Positions 54,240 through 64,000 of a stretch of 64,000 nucleotides of DNA are shown here, piece by piece. Within the stretch, counting starts at the first letter, position 1, and every line of letters begins with the position of its first letter. The notes beneath the pieces were generated by a model. That model was not told where the DNA came from. It searched no databases and saw only the letters and a list, made by a program, of their open reading frames with translations. The position numbers were made by a program, and so were the translations under genes. Origin of the DNA: Serripes groenlandicus (lineage: Eukaryota; Mollusca; Bivalvia; Cardiida; Cardiidae); assembly GCA_031761405.1 (NCBI GenBank), contig JASEVX010000035.1, positions 558,001 through 622,000 of the forward strand, in the 5' to 3' direction.

Positions 54240-56690
54240 TTTAACACATATCCCGCTTTGCGAAACTTTAAATTGTATTCAGTATTTGGTTGTGTACTAC
54301 AAGAACAAAGAACTAGTAATAGTATTCAATATCAGGCTTTGTACTATAAACAACTACTAACAGTATTTAATGTCCGGTTTCGTACTGCAAAAAACTGTTT
54401 ACAGTATTCAATATCAGTCTCGTACTATAAACAACTATTTACAGTATTCAATATCAGGTTTCTTACTACAAACAACTGCTAACAGTATTCAATATCAGGA
54501 TTTGTACTACAAACAACAGTGTACAGTAATCAATATAAGGCTTCGTACTATAAACAACTGTTTACAGTATTCAATATCAGGCAGTTTTCAAAATCACAGT
54601 ATCAAAAATGAGGATTCGTACTACATACACATGTTAACAGTATTTAATATTAGGCTTCGTATTACAAACCACTGTTTACAGTATTTTATATCAGGTTTTG
54701 TAATACAACCAACAGTTAACAGAATCAAATATCAGGTTTTGTACTACAACCAACAGTTAACAGAATCAAATATCAGGTTTCGTCCTACAAACAACTGAAA
54801 ATAGTATTCAATATCAGGCTTTGTACTACAAACAACTGTTAACAGTATTAACAACAGGTTTCGTACTACAAACAACTGTAAACAGTATTTAATATCAGGC
54901 TTTGTACTACAAACAACTGTTAACAGTATTCACTATCAGGTTTCATACTACAGACAACTGTTTACATTATTCAAATATCAGGCTTAGTACTACAAACAAT
55001 TGTGAACAGTATTCAATATCAGGTTTCGTACTACAAACAACTGTTTACAGTATTCAAAATCAGGCTTTGTACTACAAACAACTGTTAACAGCATTCAATA
55101 TCAGGTTTCATACTACAGACAACTGTTAACAGTATTTAAATATCAGGCTTTGTACTACAAACAATTCTTAACAGTATTTAATATCAGGTTTCGTACTATA
55201 AACAACTGTAATCAGTATTCAATATCAGGTTTCGTACTACACACAACTGTTAACAGTATTCGGTCTATAAACAACTGTTAGCAGTATTCACTATTAGGCT
55301 TTGTACTACAAACAACTGTAATCAGTATTCAATATCACGTTTCGTACTACAAACAACTGTTAATAGTATTCATTATCAGGGTCTGTACAACAAACAACTG
55401 TTAACAGTATTCAATATCAGGTTTCGTACTACAAACAACTGTTAACAGTATTCACTATCAGGTTTCATACTACAGACAACTGTTTACATTATTCAAATAT
55501 CAGGCTTAGTACTACAAACAATTGTTAACAGTATTCAATATCAGGTTTCGTACTACAAACAACTGTTTACAGTATTCAAAATCAGGCTTTGTACTACAAA
55601 CAACTGTTAACAGCATTCAATATCAGGTTTCATACTACAGACAACTGTTAACAGTATTTAAATATCATGCTTTGTACTACAAACAATTCTTAACAGTATT
55701 TAATATCAGGTTTCGTACTATAAACAACTGTAATCAGTATTCAATATCAGGTTTCGTACTACACACAACTGTTAACAGTATTCGGTCTATAAACAACTGT
55801 TAGCAGTATTCACTATTAGGCTTTGTACTACAAACAACTGTAATCAGTATTCAATATCACGTTTCGTACTACAAACAACTGTTAATAGTATTCATTATCA
55901 GGGTCTGTACAACAAACAACTGTTAACAGTATTCAATATCAGGTTTCGTACTACAAACAACTGTTATCAGTATTTAATATCACGTTTCGTACTTCAAACA
56001 ACTGTTAACAGTATTAAATATCAGGATTGGTACTACAAACAACTGTTAACAGTATTCAATATCAGGTTTCGTACTACAAACAACTGTTATCAGTATTCAA
56101 TATCAGGTTTCGTACTTCAAACAACTGTTAACAGTATTGAATATTAGGATTGGTACTACAAACAACTGTTAATAGTATTCAATATCAGGCTTTTTACTAC
56201 AAACAACTGTTAACAGTATTCAATATCAGGTTTCGTACTTCGAACAACTGTAAACAGTATATAATATCAGGTTTCGTGCTCCAATAATTGTATTCAGTAT
56301 TCAATATCAGGCTTCGTACTACAAACAACTATAAAAAGTATTCAATATCAGGTTTCGAACTACAAACAACTGTTAACAGTATTCCATATCAGGCTTCGTA
56401 CTACAAACACCTGTAAACAGTATTCAATATCAGGTTTCGTATAACAAACAATTGTTTACAGTATTCAATATCAGGCTTTGTACTACAAACAACTGTTAAC
56501 ATTATTCACTATCAGGTTTTGTATTACAAACAACTGTAATAAGTATTCAGTATCAGGTTTCGTACTACAAACAACTGTTAACATTATTCAATAACAGGTT
56601 TCGTACTACAAATAACTGTAATCAGTATTCAATATCAAGGTTCGTACTACAAACATCTGTTTACAGTATTCACGATCTGACAAAAGTATA
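54240..56690 (+). repeat. Satellite of about 41-bp units (some 58 copies)
   Basis: Unit core AACAGTATTCAATATCAGG and TTTCGTACTACAAACAACTG. Variants carry GGCTTTGTACTAC or CATACTACAGAC. A block of about 500 bp is repeated with a 522-bp offset (54,931 against 55,453), including shared rare variants and a deletion unit (GTATTCGGTCTATAAAC). The long plus-strand frames are repeat translations, not genes. Confidence 0.9.
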
Positions 56691-57160
56691 TTTTAACACT
56701 ATACTGTAGACATAAATATTCCTGCACGTTCTTGACGCTTGGTTACACAACTGCTGTGAAAAATAGTTGACCATGTGCCCAAGCATATGATATACAGGCC
56801 TCGATAATTGACAAAAGTCAAATGAACATTAATTAACGTACTTTAATTTCGTCTACAACCAAACGGCTGAAAGGTTTGAAGGTAGCCAGTTGCCTAAGAA
56901 AAAATGTCGTGAGGAATACGAGGAGAGCCAGGAAACACTTGGGCTAATAAACTGGCCAACGTTGTATAACTGATACAGTTTTGAAAATGTCGTTAATCGG
57001 ACCAACGAGTTAATAAAACAAAAGTTTCAGCTTTTACGATCTTTAGTCGGTATTTTCCGTTTATTTACGAATTAAACATAACACTAATATGTCAAAGAAA
57101 ATTAATTTATAATTCGACTCAGAGCTCTAAATAAAGGGCGTTTTGCATGTTATAAAATCC
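56691..57160. other. Unassigned with a SINE-tail scrap
   Basis: GTTGTATAACTGATACAGTT with TGAAAATGTCGTTAATC at about 56,963-57,000 is a degraded SINE 3' end. No gene is seen. Confidence 0.35.
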
Positions 57161-57169
57161 TTATTTGAT

Positions 57170-57255
57170 CTACAAAACCTATGTTGTTGGTACTGAAAAG
57201 AATCGTCTTAGTGAGACGATTCTTTTGAGTACCCACAACATAGGTTTTAATGAGT
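57170..57255. repeat. Short hairpin element, copy 2
   Basis: AAACCTATGTTGTTGGTACT and GAGTACCCACAACATAGGTT flank AAGAATCGTCTTAGTGAGAC and GATTCTTTT: an almost perfect stem of about 33 bp with a TAGTGA loop region. Same family as 21,015-21,105. Confidence 0.65.
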
Positions 57256-58093
57256 GTGGACAAAGATATCGTGAAAGCAGGCATCTAACTCGTTCTCGAA
57301 AACTTATACGGACCATTTTAAAAAGAAGAAACACCTACCTATGTTCGATAGGTCCCACTATAAACACATTCCTGTCTCTTATCACAATACACTTCCTGAT
57401 GGGAAAGGTCTAAATTTTAATGTTTAATTGTCTGTATGATATATAAACTTTTGATTATTGTATAGTGTACACTACCTAACTTACCTGTTTGTCGATTTAA
57501 CAAATTCCAGAGCTAATCACAACCATTTAAACCAAGAAAGAATGAATATAGAATTCTTAGTATTTCATTTACATCTATATATAGATTGCTTAAATCACGT
57601 GAATTTTACCTGTTACGTAGCACCCCTCAAAATTCTTCAACGTTAATAAGTGTTCGGTTACAACTTCTCTTCTCTTCTTTAATGAAAATGACAATTCTTT
57701 ATTCAGCAATCTAGGCCTCCGGCCCATATTACAAAGTTTAACAAATGCGACATACATTATGCATTATATAATACGAAATAGTTTGTCAAACAGTGTCCAT
57801 TATATCTCATGTGATATAAAACCATATATGCACATACATACACACAACTATTATTGAGTTAACAATAAGAAGTGTAAAGTGTTGACGATCGCAAGCAATG
57901 CGATACATCCGATATACACTATGATAATGCATAATATTATGCAATATACAAAGGTACATATTGCAATACGATACATTTTATATCATCCGATATACACCAT
58001 CATAATGCATATCAAAGAAAATATTATACAATATATGTATAAAAATACATTTTACATAAATTAAACTATACTTGCTCAGTTAACCTTTTAATG
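57256..58093. other. Unassigned AT-rich stretch
   Basis: Contains two related stretches with ATCCGATATACAC and ATAATGCATA at about 57,905 and 57,980. No gene is seen. Confidence 0.35.
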
Positions 58094-58897
58094 TACGTAA
58101 GTAAGTAAGTAAATTGTTTATTATTGTGACATGTGTTACAAAGCATTTGTTATATACATTTATTCTTTAACAATTATTATTTACACCCGGCCCCATGGGC
58201 CATTAAGTCACGAAAACATATATATTTCAAAAGTGTGATCGGACGTGTCATTTAATTCGGTCGTATACACAAATGTAGAAATCATTTAATAATAAATAAT
58301 CAAATTATCTAATATTTAAATGAAGATGTTTTCTTAGAACAGAGTATGATTCATATGATCAAAACCTTAGAAATAATTGTGGGAAAAAGTGGATGTAGAT
58401 TTTTACAGGAAATATATCCATTCACCAAAATGCTTTCAAAAGTTGTCTGTGTGTAGCATCGAAAGATATCTACTTATGATAAAATGCTCATTAAATTGAA
58501 CACTATACTCCGTCTCAGCATATATGCATTAACTATACATTTGGCTGACTTCCTAGGATACTTTTGGATAAGCTCAATAAATTGCTCTTGGGTAAGACAT
58601 TAATAGGAATTGGTTGATAAAAATATCACTATAAATATCGTTTCTTATTCTGTCATATAATGTACACCTCGATATAAAATGCTCTTCACTGTTTATTTCC
58701 TGGCAGTTACACAATTTGCACAGTTTAGTGTTCAATGGTTCCCCAAGGCATGTCTCTATGCATATAGGTGACATTCTACATCTTAACTGGGCTAGCAAAG
58801 CGCGTTCAGGTTTAGCACTTTTTCCACCTCTGATTTCCATAGGTTTGAGTGAGTTTGCTCATGATCTTATTTTTGACGTTTGAAAGGTTTACACTTA
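58094..58897 (-). mobile_element. LINE 3' end with (TTAC)n tail, cut by a Harbinger element
   Basis: The minus-strand coding remnants read KPERALLAQLRC, LCKLCNCQEINSEEHFISRC, then after a frame change IELIQKYPRKSAKC. This is the zinc-knuckle-like C-terminus of LINE polyproteins. A further piece in another frame (NKIMSKLTQTYGNQRW) reaches 58,897. The AT-rich 3' UTR ends with (TTAC)n near 58,095. The 5' part is expected beyond the Harbinger element, outside the window. Confidence 0.65.
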
Positions 58898-58914
58898 TGC
58901 CCTTGTCAGACACA

Positions 58915-59425
58915 CACATACGGATTCTGCGGATGCTACGGATGGCTCCTCCGTATATATCCGTTCAATCCGTAATGGTCCGTATCACAATCCACAGAGT
59001 CCGTAGCTGTCTGTATCGTATCCGCAGTGTCCAAACGATCCGCGTCCAAATTATGAAAAGTTTCAAAATTCAGGCGCGGACGAGAAAACCGTAATGATCC
59101 GTAACTGAAGGCATTTATCCGTTTTTAATCCGTATCTAATCCGTATCTAACCCGTATCTAAACCTATCATTCCGCAGTCCACCCCAAGTTGTAGATTAAT
59201 ACGGTTTCATGCGGATCGTTACGGTTAATTACAGGTCTCGTTCTGCGTATTTTTATGGACGGTTACCTGCAGAAACGTTTCAATACGGATAGTTTACGTT
59301 CCAATACTGACATATACCTTTTTGTGGGGATGAATGCGAATAATTGCGAATTAATACGGATACATACGGATTGTAACGGACTCCTGCGTCTCATTAATCT
59401 CTCATGCGACGATCTTTACCACGTT
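58915..59425. repeat. Subterminal CCGTA/TACGG motif cluster
   Basis: More than 20 copies of ATCCGTA or its complement TACGGAT. The left half is mostly CCGTA, the right half mostly TACGG, so the region is organised as a loose inverted repeat. Such clusters are known near Harbinger termini as probable transposase-binding sites. Confidence 0.55.
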
Positions 59426-59913
59426 GGCAAAACAAAAAGACACGTTAAAATAGAATTCTGGGAAGTTTTCCCGATCTATATATACTGGATGGTCTTCCTA
59501 GTTCCACAGCCATGGACAACGAATGCAGACTGCTCTTGCTGAACCTCACACTCATTTATGCACATATCTTGCGCATCTGAATGACAGGCCGTCGGGAGAT
59601 GAGGTAGTGGGTCCGCTGTTGGATTACTCTCAGGCCGGAACCGGGAGCGTATGGCAACCTCATGATGCTCTTGAACGAGGATTTGGTTGCGTTTCGCAAC
59701 TTCACCAGGCTCACACCTGAGATGTTCCGAGACGTGGTGGAACGACTTACGCCGAAATTCGTAAGAAAAACACATGGTACAGAGACTCGCAGGAGGTTGG
59801 ACTGAAAGTTGCCATCCCACTCAGGCATCTGGCCATGGGGGACTGCTGCAAGTCGATGATGTACCTGTTCTATATGCCGCACAACACAATCTCACTTATA
59901 GTCCACGACGTCT

Positions 59914-60209
59914 TGTGGTATAATAGTAGTCAAACACAGGTGCTGGTTTCAAGAGGTATTTAATATACAGTGTGATGGCATAGAGAGACGACGGCAAAGC
60001 CGGTTTGATCATGAGCGTTGCTACCAGGTATATATACTCCCTGATTAGCTCTTACATAACAGTGGACATGTGTATTGTTGACAGGTGGACATGTATATCG
60101 TTGTAAGTTAATACAGTGCATGTCCTGGTTTAAGACATAACGTGTCATTCAGAATACTGTATACATGGAAATTAGCCATGTTATAAGAACTAATGTCCAT
60201 TATTTCACA
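59914..60209. repeat. Left LTR
   Basis: Begins TGTGGTATAATAGTAGTC, ends CCATTATTTCACA. It differs from the right LTR by a few substitutions and a short TA-repeat length change, so insertion was not very recent. Confidence 0.85.
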
Positions 60210-62327
60210 CCTCCCTTTCTTATACAAAAACAGGAAATAATATAAAACACTTAGGTGCAGGTGGAAACTCACATGAAGGATTATTAAACCCTAAAGCAAC
60301 AATAACATTTCAAACAAGCAATAAACTTGTTAAACAAAGAGTTGACGTTAACACAGAACTCAAAGTATCATGAGAAATATAACACACATGATTGGAGTAA
60401 TCCGTATTAATTAAACAATGTTTTATAAGAAATAAGTGTCGTTTGATCTGTGTTTGGAATCTGTAGTGTCCTTGGTAGTGGTGTAGACTGCTGTGTTTCC
60501 CCATTGGTTGGTAATCAGCACAACCCCATGTTGAAAACCATACAGATTAGCGTTTGCATGTTGATTTTATCCTAGAATGTAATTTGTTCTGTAGTATCGT
60601 CTATGGATATGTGGAAATGTCCATTGACACATCTGAATATAGCTGTCATCCGGATCGTGTGTGGTGATGTACTGATTTAAACAGTATTCCATAGGTCGGA
60701 CATGTACAAAAGAAACAGTTTAACGCAACCAAAGTTTAATAACAGCTTTCATGTTTTGATTTGAATCTTACCAGGCAATCTTTTACTATGAATTTGTTCT
60801 ATTGAATATATATTTGAAATATGGATTAACTATATAAAGAATTTAAAACAATAACGAACATTAACTTTTAATATCATCTAATGAACAAACAAAGGGGGTA
60901 TTTACAAGGGTAAACCTGTCAATCTAACAGGTGTGCGCAACTTTTATAAAGTACATTTATTTCATAAGACCATCTGGGTCGTTTCGGACAACACGTGTTT
61001 ATAATTCTGAACTACGTAATATTTTGTCCTTAATGCTTTTAATAATTACTCTTAAGTAAATCACATAGGTTAACACCATGCATGTTAGGAATTTAAGGCT
61101 ATGCACCTCTTCTAACATTAAAGTAGGACCATCTCTGGGCCATGTACTTATTACAAAACGGTCAACTCGCTTTTTCCAGCGATCGCAATATCACTTGAAT
61201 ATATAAGTTGATATGTGCTCAACAGTTTTGTATTATTAGAAATACACATTACTCATTTACTGTATTTCAAATTCCAAATCATCTGAATTAAATGAACTTT
61301 TAAATATTGTACCTTACTTATTAACAGCATACATATAGCATGCGATACATCAGTCAACACTTATATAAGATACATCTGTCAACACTTATTATATTCGCAC
61401 GTTCCAAGAACAACTCTGAATTTTAGCATGTATGTTTAAACCTAATTACTTCATATAGTACCAGCTACTTTGATATATGCTGAACTCATGGAACTCTAAA
61501 TTATAGATCTAACTTAAATAAAATTTATTTTGAATCAAAGTTGACCAAATAATTAATTCAACTGATTATGTTTAATTTGTGTATGCAAAGGGGCGTTTTA
61601 TTGCTGCCTAGGAGTGTTGAGCTGTCAAGCAAATCATTAAAATGACCCAATGAACTTGTTCACATTTCAATATTGTGTAATAGCAAAACAAGCTGATGGC
61701 TAATGAAATCCCCTATCATTACCAAACATGTGACATTTTAAACTCTTTGCATATTAATGAAATATACTTGTGTTGTTATAAGCTGGAGTTTAAACGTTTG
61801 AACTTACACTTGATTTTGAAATTGAGATCATTTACAACGGAAATTACTGAATCTGGAAAAAGACGTGGATTGTTCCGGAAACATATAGATACAGAGACTA
61901 GCAATCTCGCATTGTATCTAGAGTATGGCGAGAAAATTGCTGATCATAGTAATTGTTCTGCCTGTGCTTGATAAAAATAACAACCGTCTGACAATCCCAT
62001 ATTTTACTAGCAATGACTGCCATGCAAAATATAAAGCAAGAAATGAGCATTTCAATCATCTTTGCAATTTAAATTTAATACTTCTGTATATAAAATTGCA
62101 TTTGATTATTGCAAATAGGCAAACCTGAATATTTTGAATTTAAGGACTAAATTTGACGAAAAAATAAAAATTAAGGATTCTGTAAAGATTGCGTAAACTG
62201 TTCTCATAGACATGACACGACAAGAAATAACAGTTAAAAAGTCAATAAATTACACCAACCTTTGATCCCTATAGTGGTAGTACTTCTGTTGTTCATTTCC
62301 TTGGTCAAGCGGCATCAAAAAGACCGC
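60210..62327. other. Interior of the LTR element
   Basis: AT-rich. The longest plus-strand frame (61,696-61,971, 91 codons) shows no capsid, protease or reverse-transcriptase motif. Nothing else is recognised. Confidence 0.5.
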
Positions 62328-62625
62328 TGTGGTATAATAGTAGTCAAACACAGGTGTTGGTTTCAAGAGGTATTTAATATACAGTGTGATGGCATAGAGA
62401 CACGACCGCAAAACCGGTCTGATCATGAGCGTTGCTACCAAGTATATATATACTCCCTGGTTAGCTCTTACATAACAGTGGACATGTGTATTGTTGACAG
62501 ATGGACATGTATATCGTTTAAAGTTAATACAGTGCATGTCCTGGTTTAAGATATAACCTGTCATTCAGAATAATGTATACATGGAAATTAGCCATGTCAT
62601 AAGAAATAATGTTCATTATTTCACA
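62328..62625. repeat. Right LTR
   Basis: Begins TGTGGTATAATAGTAGTC, ends TTCATTATTTCACA, followed by GTCT and the rest of the transposase. Confidence 0.85.
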
Positions 62626-63622
62626 GTCTGTCAGGCCATTTGGGACGAATACGGCGCAGAGTTTGTCACCATCCCGACGACACCTTAGGGTGGAAGGAGG
62701 TTCATGCAGGCTACAGCAGCCGGTGGGACTTTCACCAGGTGCTAAGTGCCTTGGATGGCAAGCACATACGCATCCGGTGTCCTGTCCACGGAGGGTCCCA
62801 GTTCTACAACTACAAGGGGCATCACTCAATTGTGCTCCTAGTCCTCGTTGATGCGAACTACAGGTTCATGTGGGCCCAAGCCGTTGCCCCAGGGGCAGCA
62901 TTTGATGCCTAGCAGTGTAACGTGTCGGCTCTGCGAGACGTGGTTATCTCCAACGTCATCAGCATCCCCGAACCTGAACCTCTGCCTGCCGACGACCGTC
63001 AGATGCCGTATTTCATCATCGGGGACAATGCATTTTCCCTCAACGAGTGGATGATGAAACCCTTTGCTTTTACAACTCTGAAAGAAAACGAGCGGGTCTT
63101 CAACTATCGCCTTTCTCGTGCCTTTCTCGTGCCAGACGATGTGTGGATAACGCCTTTGGCATTCTGGCCAACCGCTGGGGCTGCCTGCTCACAACCCTCA
63201 GCAGAACGTGAAAACCATGGTGATTGCGTGTGTGACACTCTACAATATGCTGAGGACGGCCTTCACAGATGATGGTGCACTTTGCGACCGTGAGAACGAG
63301 CAGCACAGCCTCATCCCCAGCTCCTGGAGAGATGATGCTGTTCTGGATGATTTGGAGAGGCAGCTGTACGGCAACAACACCAGTAGGGCGGCGAAGAGAC
63401 AGAGACTGTATCTCAAGCACTACTACAACGGAAAGGCCGGGTCGGTTCCATGGCAGTGTCGTCTGGTTCAGTGATGACGCAGTGCAATGCTTGTTAATTG
63501 TAACAGTGAAGTCCCCATTTCATGAACTTGTTAATTGCAAAAGTGGGGTCACCATTTCTTAAACATATTTTACCTTTTCTTTATTAAGTTGTCCAATGAA
63601 GGCAAAGAAATAATGTTTGTGA

Positions 63623-63628
63623 AATAAA
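63623..63628 (+). terminator. Polyadenylation signal downstream of the transposase
   Basis: AATAAA about 150 bp after the stop at 63,474; a second lies shortly after (GTAAATAAATT). Confidence 0.4.
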
Positions 63629-63872
63629 AGGTAAATAAATTTATGCTAAAATAAATAATTAATATCTCTTGGACTTTTAATGTTTTAATCTTGATCCCTT
63701 TTATAAATGAAGATGGATAAATGTCCAATAAAGGTCAAATAAATATAGGTTTAAGATTCAGTTTATATTTCTTAGACCTTTATTTCTTTGACCTTAATGT
63801 ATTTCTCCTTTGTTATTATTTGAGGAAAGAAATAAAGAAAGAAAGAGAAGACAAATTATGTACATGTTAAAT

Positions 63873-63878
63873 TTTATT
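63873..63878 (-). terminator. Polyadenylation signal for the convergent frame
   Basis: TTTATT on the plus strand is AATAAA on the minus strand, about 40 bp downstream of the stop at 63,918. Confidence 0.35.
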
Positions 63879-63917
63879 AGATCACCACCATGACTGTAAA
63901 GATTTATATTCAACATT

Positions 63918-64000
63918 TCAAAGTGTTGGAGGTGGAGTGTGTGCCTTCTTGGGAAGCTGCCTCTTCTTCTGCTGCTTCTTTGCAGTCATGTTTATCCAGA
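63918..64000 (-). CDS. C-terminal end of a convergent frame, possibly the second Harbinger ORF
   Basis: The minus-strand frame entering from the window edge reads TAKKQQKKRQLPKKA, HTPPPTL and stops at 63,918, with AATAAA beyond it. Harbinger elements commonly carry a second, often oppositely oriented gene for a Myb/SANT-like DNA-binding protein, and a basic tail would fit. Only the tail is in view, so the identity is a guess from position. Confidence 0.3.
   Translation of the reverse strand, partial: WINMTAKKQQKKRQLPKKAHTPPPTL

Larger units (their letters stand above)
59914..62625. mobile_element. Non-autonomous LTR retrotransposon inside the Harbinger transposase
   Basis: Direct repeats of about 296 bp (59,914-60,209 and 62,328-62,625) start TGTGGTATAATAG and end TATTTCACA, the TG...CA rule of LTRs. 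The insert is flanked by GTCT at 59,910-59,913 and 62,626-62,629. Removing it and one GTCT restores the transposase frame (HDV to CQAIW). The 2.1-kb interior has no recognisable gag or pol; no classical primer-binding site or purine tract is obvious next to the LTRs. It is best read as a TRIM- or LARD-like non-autonomous copy. Confidence 0.85.
59512..63474 (+). pseudogene. Decayed PIF/Harbinger transposase (HARBI1-like), split by an LTR element
   Basis: The left part (59,512-59,913) starts MDNECRLLLLN, has in-frame stops (one where the family usually has Trp, before WVRCW), then PGAYGNLMMLLNEDLVAFRN, LTPEMFRDVVERL and, after a frame change, GLKVAIPLRHLAMGDC, MPHNTISLIVHDV. The right part resumes at 62,626 with CQAIWDEYGAEF, RWDFHQVLSALDGKHIRIRC, YNYKGHHSIVLLVLVDANYR, PYFIIGDNAFSLNEW, FNYRLSRA and NAFGILANRWGCLLTTL, ending VPWQCRLVQ. 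Two stops (near 62,687 and 62,910), a 10-bp tandem duplication (TTCTCGTGCC, about 63,115-63,134) and a 1-nt loss near 63,207 break it. The first two catalytic acidic residues (LDGKH, GDNAF) are present; the third, usually Glu before NAFG, is Asp. Confidence 0.85.
58898..64000 (+). mobile_element. PIF/Harbinger-type DNA transposon, right end outside the window
   Basis: The probable left terminus TGCCCTTGTCAGACACACAC follows a TTA that fits the 3-bp targets of this superfamily. It is followed by dense CCGTA/TACGG subterminal motifs (58,918-59,420), a decayed transposase (59,512-63,474) and the tail of a convergent minus-strand frame at 63,918. A 2.7-kb LTR element sits inside the transposase. 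The left terminus is inferred from resemblance to Harbinger ends; the right terminus is needed to confirm it. Confidence 0.6.

Noticed and set aside
54240..56690. Array of regular direct repeats, considered as a CRISPR-like array or a repeat protein
   Set aside because: The units are contiguous without unique spacers and the host is eukaryotic; frames in several registers are all open because the unit has few stops, not because of coding constraint.
57165..57413. 82-codon plus-strand frame
   Set aside because: Its first third is the hairpin element; the rest shows no recognisable domain or splice context.
62640..63562. Several overlapping frames on both strands near the right end
   Set aside because: They are shadows of the broken Harbinger transposase; only the frame with GKHIRIRC, NYKGHHS and GDNAF follows the family.

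Overview
This is a eukaryotic, intron-dominated, AT-rich window. It most likely comes from a bivalve mollusc. The reasons are the dense interspersed repeats with tandem-array cores, tRNA-derived SINEs with a conserved 3' tail, TTAA-flanked MITEs, and receptor exons of 8-cysteine EGF type. The taxon is an inference; no marker gene confirms it. There are no prokaryotic genes, rRNA genes or CRISPR arrays. Almost all long open frames that are not listed here are translations of tandem repeats or MITEs.

Region 1 (about 0.75-21.43 kb, minus strand) holds the parts of one gene, or gene relic. A THAP zinc-finger exon lies at 21,217-21,430. A 59-nt exon lies at 12,838-12,896. A large exon at 10,869-11,835 encodes two kinds of in-frame peptide repeats. 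A basic, coiled-coil-like terminal exon lies at 753-1,450. The last three are phase-compatible; the link to the THAP exon is inferred and at least one exon between them is missing. The large exon needs three 1-nt frame corrections, so it is either a decaying gene or carries assembly indels. Its introns are filled with TTAA MITEs, SINEs and several families of elements with tandem-array cores.

Region 2 (about 32.5-52.8 kb, minus strand) is the most interesting. It reads as a type I transmembrane receptor: a signal-peptide exon, two exons with TNF-receptor cysteine-rich domains, eight EGF-like exons of MEGF type in two recently duplicated blocks, a transmembrane exon and perhaps a 31-nt cytoplasmic exon. 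All extracellular junctions are phase 1, and the splice sites were read from the sequence. If transcribed as one unit, this is a TNFR-EGF hybrid receptor. Exon 3 is preceded by an array of about 73-bp units that each copy its 3' splice site and first codons.

Region 3 (about 54.2-56.7 kb) is a satellite of about 41 bp with a 522-bp higher-order duplication. Region 4 (58.1-64.0 kb) is a nest of transposons. A LINE 3' fragment is cut by a PIF/Harbinger element with a decayed transposase. That transposase is in turn split by a 2.7-kb LTR element with 4-bp target duplication and no recognisable gag-pol. The rest (22-33 kb, 36-39 kb, 56.7-58.1 kb) is intergenic or intronic DNA with LINE and SINE fragments and MITEs.

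All calls come from reading the sequence by eye. No similarity search, RNA evidence or structure prediction was run.
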